A stretch of 55,051 nt of DNA from an uncultured Pelagibacteraceae bacterium (GTDB lineage Bacteria > Pseudomonadota > Alphaproteobacteria > Pelagibacterales > Pelagibacteraceae): NCBI GenBank assembly GCA_902626045.1, contig CACODU010000002.1, forward strand, positions 1 to 55,051, given 5' to 3'. The translations under genes and the position numbers were made by a program. Shown piece after piece: positions 36,438-43,179 of the stretch. Within the stretch, counting starts at the first letter, position 1; each line of letters starts with the position of its first letter. The notes under the pieces are model-generated. The model did no database searches, was not told the DNA's origin, and saw nothing but the letters and a program-made list of their open reading frames with translations.

Positions 36438-37621
36438 TGAGTAAGTTTTTAATAATTTTTATTACAAGTCTCTTTTTGAATTCAACTGCCCTAGCTATAA
36501 ATACTTATAAATATCCTGATAAAGATTTGGATGAAAATCTATGTTCTAATATTATTGAAAAACTTAATAGTCCGACATTTCCTTATTCAAAAAACAAACC
36601 AATTACAGTAGAGGTAGATTTAGAAATTGAAGATATACATGAAATTAGTGGTAAAAATTTAGATTTTGAAACTTCTTATGCAATGTGGCTTCACTGGAAA
36701 GACGACAGTCTTATTAAAGTTTTAAAAGAATTAGGAGTTTTTACGAATAAGGGAAAACCTTTATATCTTTGTGATTATACCCCAAAAACAATTATTGGAG
36801 AAAATAGAAAAATATTTGACCCTGTTGTTGAATTTTTTAATATAAAAGAAAAACCTAATTTCGAGTCTGGATTGCAGGATTGGATTGAGATTTTTAGTGA
36901 TGGCACTGTGCAGTCAAGAATAAGAGATACCAAAATTTTTAAAGGATATTTTAATTTTAAAAATTTTCCATTTGATAAGCAAGATCTGTCTTTTGAAATT
37001 TGGTCAGAGTTTCCGAGTTCTATGGTTAGAATTATAGCAGAGGAGCCAGTTATGTCAGAATATAAAGAGAATCTTTATTCTTTTAGTGTAGAAAATGAAG
37101 GTATCTCAATTCCTGGCTGGGATCTTGTAGGTATGAACTATGAAAATTATACAGTAAGTGAAAATGATGGTTTTGAATATTCTGGTTTGGTAGTTAATCT
37201 AGAAGTTGAAAGGCAATCAGCATATTATTTATTTAAGATAATACTTCCAATTATTTTTATACTTGCAATTTCTTGGTCCGTTTTTTGGGTAAGAGGATCT
37301 CAATTAGAAGCAAAAGTAAATATTACTATTGTTTGTCTCTTATCACTTATTGCGTACAACTTTATTATTGATGAAGATTTACCTAAATTATCTTATTTAA
37401 CTTTTTTAGATTCTTTCATTTTATTGTCTTATTTCTATACAGGTATAGCCACTATATTATGTGTCTATTCATTCGTTAAAAAAATGACGTCAGGTGCAGA
37501 TATTAGTTTTGTTGATTTAAAAGCAAGGTGGATCGGTCCTTTGAGTTATTTTGGAATTTTAATTTTAACGCTAATTTATTTTTATAATTTGGAAGGAACT
37601 CTCGCATTATTTCGTCTCTGA
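36437..37621 (+). CDS. Pentameric ligand-gated ion channel homologue (GLIC-like Cys-loop superfamily)
   Basis: The 394-aa protein has a signal peptide ending near 'STALA' (residue 20). A ligand-binding beta domain includes the loop 'FKGYFNFKNFPFDKQDLSFEIWS' (168-190), which matches the Cys-loop region without cysteines, as in bacterial members. Four C-terminal helices follow: M1 'YYLFKIILPIIFILAISWSVFW' with the conserved Pro271, M2 from 'EAKVNITIVCLLSLIAYNFI', M3 about 320-345 and M4 about 366-385, with a short M3-M4 loop. Glu291 sits where GLIC has its -2' selectivity Glu, suggesting a cation channel. The start is GTG, sharing one base with the upstream stop (TAGTG). The pre-loop extracellular part is longer than in GLIC. 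Confidence 0.9.
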   Translation: MSKFLIIFITSLFLNSTALAINTYKYPDKDLDENLCSNIIEKLNSPTFPYSKNKPITVEVDLEIEDIHEISGKNLDFETSYAMWLHWKDDSLIKVLKELGVFTNKGKPLYLCDYTPKTIIGENRKIFDPVVEFFNIKEKPNFESGLQDWIEIFSDGTVQSRIRDTKIFKGYFNFKNFPFDKQDLSFEIWSEFPSSMVRIIAEEPVMSEYKENLYSFSVENEGISIPGWDLVGMNYENYTVSENDGFEYSGLVVNLEVERQSAYYLFKIILPIIFILAISWSVFWVRGSQLEAKVNITIVCLLSLIAYNFIIDEDLPKLSYLTFLDSFILLSYFYTGIATILCVYSFVKKMTSGADISFVDLKARWIGPLSYFGILILTLIYFYNLEGTLALFRL

Positions 37622-37699
37622 CTGTATTGATATTGTGCTCATTACAGTCTACTCTTGGAAAAAGTGTTGTGGTTAGTGGGGAACGGGTAATGCACCAAG

Positions 37700-37729
37700 G
37701 AGTTCGAGTCTCTCCGACCGCACCAAAAA
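37700..37729 (+). repeat. 30-bp direct repeat, copy 2 (tRNA-Leu 3' fragment; attR-like)
   Basis: This is an exact copy of 34628-34657, covering the tRNA-Leu T arm, acceptor 3' strand and CCA. No tRNA 5' half precedes it, so it is not a functional tRNA. It marks the distal border of the three-gene island, 78 nt after the channel gene stop and 8 nt before the 39-aa ORF. Confidence 0.95.
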
Positions 37730-37737
37730 GCTTATTT

Positions 37738-37857
37738 ATGATTGAATATTTAAAAAAAAATAAACGAATAGTTCTTATAATTTTAGTTATAGCTTTTATT
37801 GAATTGAGTGGTTATGGGATCTTAGCCTCTCTTTCAAGATTATTAAACGCTCTTTAA
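37738..37857 (+). CDS. Small single-pass membrane protein, 39 aa
   Basis: The ORF track lists a 76-aa frame from 37627, but its first part is a TTG start reading through the tRNA fragment. The ATG at 37738 is more credible. The product 'MIEYLKKNKRIVLIILVIAF' plus 19 residues has a basic N-terminus and one membrane helix (about 10-31). It starts 8 nt after the tRNA-Leu fragment and overlaps the convergent ygfZ 3' end by 15 nt. Before the island inserted it would have lain just downstream of tRNA-Leu. Function unknown; it could be spurious. Confidence 0.5.
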   Translation: MIEYLKKNKRIVLIILVIAFIELSGYGILASLSRLLNAL

Positions 37858-38724
37858 AATTTTGCATTTTTTGGTGTTTGCTAGAAGCTCTGTATTTTCA
37901 AATTCTTTAATATTAGGATCAACAACTTTTATTAAACCAAATGGATATGGTTTATCTATAAGTATCTTGCCAACTTTAACTTTATTGTAAAATATTTCTT
38001 CCCCCATGTTTAATTTTTCTTTTGAATACATCGGCAACAACCTTCTTCTTAATTTATCTTTTAATTTCATTCTTGCAGTGTTTTCTTGGCCAATATAGCA
38101 TCCCTTTTTGAAATCTATTGCATTAAGTTCCTCAAAATTAGCTTCTAAACCAAATAATTGATCTTTTAAATTTTCAATACCTTTTATTGGAATACCTAAA
38201 GAATGGGCTTTTGCAAAATATGTTTCAGGTTTAACAATTTTCAAGCCTAATTTTTTTATAGTAAGATGTAATTTTTCTAATTTTGACAATATTCTCCCTC
38301 CTAAATTTTTATTTCGAGGATCTAGAAAAAGAGGACTATCCCTAAACTCTATCGTATCGTCAGTTTTATTTTCAATTTCTTGAATATCTAAAAATTTTTC
38401 TGAACTTATTAATCCAATCACATAATCTGTGGATATATCTCTTATTTCAATCTTTGATCTTAATTTGTATTTCAATAAGTAATTTATTATTTCTTTTGTA
38501 AATTTATTATCACAATCTAAAAGATAACCATTCTTTGATTGTATTAAAAAAAATTCAAATAAATATTTTCCTTGGGGCGTAAAAAGAGCTGAAAAAATTG
38601 AGGACGAAAAACTTACTTTTTCAATATCATTTGTAATGATGTTTTGAAGAAAATTTTTGTTATCTTCACCTGTTATTGAGATTAATCCACGATCTTCTAA
38701 TAAAATAATTTGATCTTTTTCCAT
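37843..38724 (-). CDS. ygfZ: YgfZ/GcvT-family folate-binding protein (Fe-S cluster maintenance)
   Basis: The 293-aa protein starts 'IILLEDRGLISITGEDNKNFLQNIITNDI' and has the diagnostic YgfZ motif 'DFKKGCYIGQENTARMK' near residue 220, including the conserved Cys. YgfZ uses folate to help repair or assemble certain Fe-S enzymes such as MiaB. It is divergent from the dihydroorotase gene over 38 nt. Confidence 0.92.
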   Translation of the reverse strand: MEKDQIILLEDRGLISITGEDNKNFLQNIITNDIEKVSFSSSIFSALFTPQGKYLFEFFLIQSKNGYLLDCDNKFTKEIINYLLKYKLRSKIEIRDISTDYVIGLISSEKFLDIQEIENKTDDTIEFRDSPLFLDPRNKNLGGRILSKLEKLHLTIKKLGLKIVKPETYFAKAHSLGIPIKGIENLKDQLFGLEANFEELNAIDFKKGCYIGQENTARMKLKDKLRRRLLPMYSKEKLNMGEEIFYNKVKVGKILIDKPYPFGLIKVVDPNIKEFENTELLANTKKCKILKSV

Positions 38725-38740
38725 ATTTGTAAATATATAC

Positions 38741-38748
38741 TGTATAAT
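38741..38748 (+). promoter_or_regulatory. Likely -10 element for the dihydroorotase gene
   Basis: TGTATAAT, containing an exact TATAAT (38743-38748), lies 14 nt before the start codon in the 38-nt divergent gap. The leader would be only a few bases long. No good -35 is seen at 17 nt upstream, which falls in the ygfZ start region. TG directly before the hexamer also occurs at the putative recA and aldehyde dehydrogenase -10 sites. Confidence 0.35.
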
Positions 38749-38762
38749 ATATTTTTTTAATC

Positions 38763-40076
38763 ATGTCTGATAATTTTAGTCTCATTATAAAAAATGGAGC
38801 TTGCTACATAGACGGCAAGCTAACAAAAACTGATATTGGTTTATCAGGCAACAAAATAAAAAAAATTGGTAAAATCGAACTCAATAGCTCCAAAGTCTAT
38901 GATGCTACTGATAAAGTTGTTTTGCCAGGTATAATTGACACTCAAGTTCACTTTAGAGAGCCAGGATCAACTGATGCAGAAGATCTAGAAAGCGGTAGTC
39001 GAGCCGCAGTATTAGGTGGCGTAACTGCTTTATTTGAAATGCCTAATACTAATCCGCCTACATCTAATTTGATTGAATTCGATAAAAAATTGCAAGCAGC
39101 TAAAAACAGAATGCATAGTAATTATGCTTTTTATTTCGGAGCAACACCTGACAATACCGATCAACTTGCTAAACTAAAAGATGTTGAAGGATGTTGTGGT
39201 GTTAAATTATTCGCAGGCTCATCAACAGGAAACTTATTAGTAGATAAAGAGGCCGATATCGAAAAAGTAATTTCCAGTAGTGATAGAATTGTGTCTATTC
39301 ACTCTGAAGATGAAGATATTATCAATCTTAGAAAAAAATTTATTAAAAAAGGAGACGTTCATTCACACGCTGAGTGGAGAAATGTAGAAGTTGCAATGTC
39401 CTCTACTCGAAGGGTAGTTAAAATTGCAGAGAGATATAATAAAAAAATTCACGTTCTTCATGTTACAACTAGAGAAGAAGTAGATTTTTTAGCTATGCAC
39501 AAAAAAAATGTTACTTTCGAAACTACACCTCAGCATTTAACTATGTACGCGCCAGATTGTTACGATAAACTTGGAACTTATGCTCAAATGAATCCTCCTT
39601 TAAGAACTAAAGAACACTATGATCGTTTATGGGTAGCAATTAAGAATAATATAGTCGATGTGCTAGGTTCCGACCATGCCCCACACTTAAAAAAAAATAA
39701 AGATAAAGAATATCCAAATTCTCCTTCAGGTATGCCAGGAGTTCAAACTATTTTTCCAGTTATGCTGGATCATGTAAATAATGGAAAACTAACACTTCAA
39801 CAATTGATAAACCTAATGTGTGAAAATCCTTGTAAAATTTTTGGGATTAAAAATAAGGGATACTTAAAAGAGGGTTACGACGCAGATTTAACAATTGCTG
39901 ATATGAATAAAGAGGTTGTTATCAAAAATGAGATGATAGCAAGTAAATGTGGATGGACACCTTTTAACAATCATAAAGTAAAAGGTTTCCCTGTGGCTAC
40001 AATTGTAAATGGTCATTTGGTAATGTCTGATGGTAAAGTGGTTGTGGAGTCTAAAGGAACGCCTTTAAAGTTTTAA
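38763..40076 (+). CDS. pyrC: Dihydroorotase-type amidohydrolase
   Basis: The 437-aa protein fits class I dihydroorotase (pyrimidine synthesis). It has 'VVLPGIIDTQVHFREPGSTDAEDL', 'GVKLFAGSSTGNLLVD' with the Lys expected to be carboxylated, 'IHVLHVTTREE', 'TPQHLTM' and the catalytic 'DVLGSDHAPH'. The usual first metal pair is HxH; here it is 'QVH', a Gln in place of the first His, a variant I recall in other dihydroorotases of this subgroup. Allantoinase or dihydropyrimidinase are less likely. Its stop region overlaps the convergent acyl-CoA synthetase gene by 12 nt. Confidence 0.85.
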   Translation: MSDNFSLIIKNGACYIDGKLTKTDIGLSGNKIKKIGKIELNSSKVYDATDKVVLPGIIDTQVHFREPGSTDAEDLESGSRAAVLGGVTALFEMPNTNPPTSNLIEFDKKLQAAKNRMHSNYAFYFGATPDNTDQLAKLKDVEGCCGVKLFAGSSTGNLLVDKEADIEKVISSSDRIVSIHSEDEDIINLRKKFIKKGDVHSHAEWRNVEVAMSSTRRVVKIAERYNKKIHVLHVTTREEVDFLAMHKKNVTFETTPQHLTMYAPDCYDKLGTYAQMNPPLRTKEHYDRLWVAIKNNIVDVLGSDHAPHLKKNKDKEYPNSPSGMPGVQTIFPVMLDHVNNGKLTLQQLINLMCENPCKIFGIKNKGYLKEGYDADLTIADMNKEVVIKNEMIASKCGWTPFNNHKVKGFPVATIVNGHLVMSDGKVVVESKGTPLKF

Positions 40077-42005
40077 AATTTTGTTATCAACTAGGTCAGC
40101 TTTTATCTCATCCAAGATAGCTGGATCGTCTATTGTGGCTGGCATTTTATAAGGTTCATTATCAGCAATCTTTCTTACTGTTCCTCTTAAAACTTTTCCT
40201 GATCTTGTTTTAGGTAATCTTTTTACAACAATAGCTATTTTAAAAGCTGCGACGGGACCAACTTTTTCTCTGACCATCTTTATACATTCGCTGATTATAT
40301 CTTTCTTATCTTTTGTAACACCAGCTTTTAAAGCTAGTAAGCCGATGGGTAGTTGCCCTTTTAATTTATCAGCAATGCCTATGACAGCACATTCAGCTAC
40401 ATCTTTATGCTCAGCTAAAACTTCCTCGATTGCTCCAGTTGACAATCTATGACCAGCAACATTTATAATGTCATCAGTTCTAGACATGATCCATACGTAA
40501 CCGTCTTCGTCAATATGTCCCGCATCATAAGTTTGATAATAACCAGGGTAAGTTGACATGTAGTTTTCTTTATATCTTTTATCGGCACCCCAAAGTGTTG
40601 GAAAAGTTCCTGGAGGAAGTGGAAGTTTAACCACTATGTCTCCCATTTTTCCTGGACCAACCTCTTTACCTTCAGAATTTAAAACTTTCAAATCATAACC
40701 TGGAACAGGTTTAAAAGCAGATCCATATTTAACTGGAAAAGATTCAATTCCAGTACAATCAGATGTTATAGCCCAGCTTGTTTCTGTTTGCCACCAATGA
40801 TCAATCACAGGTGAGTTAGATAATTTTTCAAACCATTTTATTGTGTCAGGATCTGCTCGCTCGCCTGCTAAAAATAATTTGTCGAACTTACTTAAATCAT
40901 ATTTTTTAAAAAATTCACCATTAGGATCCTCTTTTTTAATTGCTCTAATTGCAGTAGGAGCTGTGAAAAGAGATTTAACTTTGTGCTCTGATATTACTCT
41001 CCAAAAAACACCAGCATCAGGAGTTCCAACTGGTTTTCCCTCAAATAAAACTGTAGTACATCCGTAAAATAATGGAGCATATACGATGTAAGAGTGTCCT
41101 ACTATCCAACCAATATCACTTGCAGACCACCATATGTCATCTTGATTGATGTTATAAATATTTTTCATTGTCCACTTCAAAGCAACGATATGCCCACCAA
41201 TATCTCTCACAATTCCTTTTGGTAAACCCGTTGTTCCGGAAGTATAAAGTATATAAGCGTATTCATTAGCGTTCATTTTCTCACACTCTGCAGGTTTCGC
41301 ATTTTTATGAGCATCTTCCCAAGTAATATCTATTTTAGAATCAAGCTCTGCTTTATCTTTCTCTCTTTGAAAAATTATACATTTATCTGGTTTATGATTT
41401 GCAAGTTCTAAAGCTTTATTAACTAATGGTTTGTAGTGAACAGTTCTACCAGGTTCATAGCCGCAAGAAGCTGTAACTAAAAGTTTTGCCTTAGAATCAT
41501 CTATTCTACTCGCAAGTTCATTTGCAGCAAAGCCACCGAAAACAACAGAGTGAACTGCTCCAATTCTTCCGCAGGCAAGCATTGCAATCACTGCCTCAGG
41601 GATCATTGGCATATAAATAATTATTCTGTCGCCTTTATTAACACCTTGATTTTTTAAAGCTCCTGCAAACAAAGCAACTTTACCCTTCAATTCATTGTAA
41701 GTAATATTTTTTTTTGTTCCGGTGATGGGACTATCGTAGATTATCGCAGTCTTACCACCTCTACCTTCATCGATATGCAGATCTAAAGCGTTGTAACAAG
41801 TATTTGTTACGCCATCCTCAAACCATTTATAAAACGGAGGATTAGTTGAATTTAAAATTTTTGTAGGTTTTTTGTACCAAAAAATATCTTTAGAGATATT
41901 TTTCCAAAATTCTTCCCTATTTTGGATAGATTTTTGATAAATATCTTTATATTTTTGATTCAATTTATATCCCTCTAAAATTGTATTATTTGGAGAGTAT
42001 TCCAT
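40065..42005 (-). CDS. prpE: Propionyl-/acetyl-CoA synthetase (AMP-forming, PrpE/AcsA type)
   Basis: This adenylating enzyme has the AMP-binding core 'YAYILYTSGTTGLPKGIVRD', 'WWSASDIGWIVGHSYIVYAPL', 'DHWWQTETSWAI' and the C-terminal acetylatable lysine motif 'RTRSGKVLRGTVRKI'. 'FLAGERADPDT' is typical of the PrpE branch, so propionate is the favoured substrate, but acetate is possible. The track starts at a TTG (42017); the ATG at 42005 ('MEYSPNNTILEGYKLNQKY') is the better start, giving 646 aa. It is divergent from proteorhodopsin across 186 nt. Confidence 0.85.
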   Translation of the reverse strand: MEYSPNNTILEGYKLNQKYKDIYQKSIQNREEFWKNISKDIFWYKKPTKILNSTNPPFYKWFEDGVTNTCYNALDLHIDEGRGGKTAIIYDSPITGTKKNITYNELKGKVALFAGALKNQGVNKGDRIIIYMPMIPEAVIAMLACGRIGAVHSVVFGGFAANELASRIDDSKAKLLVTASCGYEPGRTVHYKPLVNKALELANHKPDKCIIFQREKDKAELDSKIDITWEDAHKNAKPAECEKMNANEYAYILYTSGTTGLPKGIVRDIGGHIVALKWTMKNIYNINQDDIWWSASDIGWIVGHSYIVYAPLFYGCTTVLFEGKPVGTPDAGVFWRVISEHKVKSLFTAPTAIRAIKKEDPNGEFFKKYDLSKFDKLFLAGERADPDTIKWFEKLSNSPVIDHWWQTETSWAITSDCTGIESFPVKYGSAFKPVPGYDLKVLNSEGKEVGPGKMGDIVVKLPLPPGTFPTLWGADKRYKENYMSTYPGYYQTYDAGHIDEDGYVWIMSRTDDIINVAGHRLSTGAIEEVLAEHKDVAECAVIGIADKLKGQLPIGLLALKAGVTKDKKDIISECIKMVREKVGPVAAFKIAIVVKRLPKTRSGKVLRGTVRKIADNEPYKMPATIDDPAILDEIKADLVDNKILKL

Positions 42006-42142
42006 AAATATCCCCAAAAAAAAATAAAAAAACCAATAAAAATGCGGTTTTTTGATTAAAAAAACACTTCACTGTAACTTTGTTTTTTACTATGGTTCCC
42101 GACAAGTTATTCGGTGATGGGTAATTAATCTATTTGTCCGAG

Positions 42143-42160
42143 TAGTTTATATATAAACTA
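42143..42160. promoter_or_regulatory. 18-bp perfect palindrome upstream of proteorhodopsin
   Basis: TAGTTTATATATAAACTA is a perfect 18-bp inverted repeat whose centre is 40 nt before the proteorhodopsin ATG. It is followed by two copies of AAACTAAAC (42155-42163 and 42166-42174). It could be an operator, or its TATA-rich core could overlap the -10 region; a TTGTCC lies at 42134-42139, but the spacing to the TATAAA at 42152 is only 12 nt. It also lies in the divergent gap with prpE and might influence both genes. Confidence 0.45.
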
Positions 42161-42179
42161 AACGAAAACTAAACAAACG

Positions 42180-42187
42180 AGGGAGGT
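42180..42187 (+). promoter_or_regulatory. Strong Shine-Dalgarno of proteorhodopsin
   Basis: AGGGAGGT, with the GGAGG core 5 nt before the ATG at 42192, is among the best ribosome-binding sites in this window, where most genes have weak or none. It fits very high expression of the rhodopsin and confirms its start. Confidence 0.8.
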
Positions 42188-42191
42188 TTTC

Positions 42192-42962
42192 ATGAGAAAA
42201 TTAGGTCTTATAGCTTTAGCAACTGTTGCCTTTTTAGGTATCACTAGTTCAGCTAATGCTGCGACTGCCATGTTAGAAGTCAATGATTTCGTAGGAATTT
42301 CATTCTGGCTTGTTTCAATGGGTATGATCGCAACTACAGTATTCTTTTTTGCTGAAAGAAACACGGTAGCTGCATCATGGAGAACATCTTTAACTGTAGC
42401 TGGACTTGTAACTGGTGTTGCATTCGTTCACTACATGTATATGAGAGAAGTTTGGGTGACTACAGGTGATACACCAACAGTATACAGATATATTGACTGG
42501 TTAATCACAGTGCCACTTCAAATGATCGAATTCTATCTAATCTTGGCAGCTGTAAGAAAGGTGCCAACTTCTATATTCTGGAAGCTATTAATTGGTTCTT
42601 TAGTAATGTTAATCGGTGGATACTTAGGTGAAGCTGGTTATATTCAACCATTTGTAGGTTTCGTAATTGGAATGGCTGGATGGATTTACATCTTGTTTGA
42701 AATATTCTCAGGTGAAGCTGGAACTTTAGCGGCAAAAGCTGGTAACAGAGCTATGTCTACTGCTTTCAGTGCTATGAGAATAATTGTAACTATTGGTTGG
42801 GCTATATATCCTTTAGGATATATTTTCGGATATCTAACTGGTGGAGTTGATGCAAATTCTTTAAACATCATTTACAATTTGGCTGACTTTGTTAACAAGA
42901 TCGCTTTCGGTCTAGTTATCTGGGCAGCTGCAATGCAAAACACAAGATTAGCATCTAGATAA
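42192..42962 (+). CDS. Proteorhodopsin (light-driven proton pump, predicted blue-absorbing)
   Basis: The 256-aa protein has a signal-like N-terminus ending near 'SSANA' and seven membrane helices. By position (offset +5 from the reference proteorhodopsin), the proton acceptor is Asp102 and donor Glu113 in 'YRYIDWLITVPLQMIEFYLI'. His80 partners the acceptor, and retinal binds Lys236 in 'LADFVNKIAFGL'. The spectral tuning residue (105 in the reference) is Gln110, the blue-absorbing type. It pumps protons across the inner membrane when retinal is supplied; no carotenoid or blh gene is in the window. Downstream is a strong terminator and a ferredoxin/reductase pair. Confidence 0.98.
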   Translation: MRKLGLIALATVAFLGITSSANAATAMLEVNDFVGISFWLVSMGMIATTVFFFAERNTVAASWRTSLTVAGLVTGVAFVHYMYMREVWVTTGDTPTVYRYIDWLITVPLQMIEFYLILAAVRKVPTSIFWKLLIGSLVMLIGGYLGEAGYIQPFVGFVIGMAGWIYILFEIFSGEAGTLAAKAGNRAMSTAFSAMRIIVTIGWAIYPLGYIFGYLTGGVDANSLNIIYNLADFVNKIAFGLVIWAAAMQNTRLASR

Positions 42963-42980
42963 TAGATATTAATTTATAAA

Positions 42981-43017
42981 AAAAAGGGCAGGTGCGTTTT
43001 ACGCACTTGCCCTTTTT
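42981..43017 (+). terminator. Strong intrinsic terminator after proteorhodopsin
   Basis: A 12-bp stem (GGGCAGGTGCGT paired with ACGCACTTGCCC, one G-U pair, 3-nt loop) is flanked by A5 upstream and T5 downstream. It begins 18 nt after the proteorhodopsin stop. It should uncouple rhodopsin mRNA from the 45-aa ORF and ferredoxin genes that follow. Confidence 0.93.
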
Positions 43018-43041
43018 CTTTAGAAGCTTATATATAAGGTT

Positions 43042-43179
43042 ATGGAAATATCAAAACCTTACAAAGGTAAAGGAAAACGTAAAATAAAAAAGATGCCTTT
43101 TACAGTAAAGGGGTACATTTTGTATTATGCTTTTTTTTGGGCTGTTATTATTTCAATTTATTTAGCTTATAATGCCTAA
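43042..43179 (+). CDS. Small membrane protein, 45 aa (not in ORF track)
   Basis: The frame starts ATG at 43042 and encodes 'MEISKPYKGKGKRKIKKMPF' plus 25 residues. The N-terminus is very basic (Lys/Arg/Gly-rich) and is followed by one hydrophobic helix (about 23-43, 'GYILYYAFFWAVIISIYLAY'). A weak Shine-Dalgarno-like AAGG lies upstream. The 3' end overlaps the ferredoxin start by 8 nt, the kind of overlap expected for real translational coupling. It lies between the rhodopsin terminator and the ferredoxin gene. I do not recognise a family; a basic cytoplasmic tail with one anchor suggests a small accessory or docking protein, but function is unknown. Confidence 0.6.
   Translation: MEISKPYKGKGKRKIKKMPFTVKGYILYYAFFWAVIISIYLAYNA

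Larger units (their letters stand above)
34628..37729 (+). mobile_element. Putative tRNA-Leu-integrated mini-island (three membrane-protein genes, no integrase)
   Basis: An intact tRNA-Leu lies at one end and a perfect 30-bp copy of its 3' end lies 3,072 nt away. This is the attL/attR-like pattern left by tyrosine-recombinase elements that integrate into tRNA 3' ends. Between the repeats are only three genes, all co-oriented with the tRNA and overlapping each other: a PrsW-like protease, an unrecognised membrane protein and a pentameric ion channel homologue. No integrase, excisionase or transposase is visible, so the element may be a relic, a satellite mobilised in trans, or a cassette whose integrase gene was lost. 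Confidence 0.65.

Noticed and set aside
37627-37857. 76-aa ORF spanning the partial tRNA-Leu
   Set aside because: Its first part starts at TTG and reads through the tRNA fragment; only the segment from ATG 37738 resembles a protein, so the 39-aa version was kept instead.
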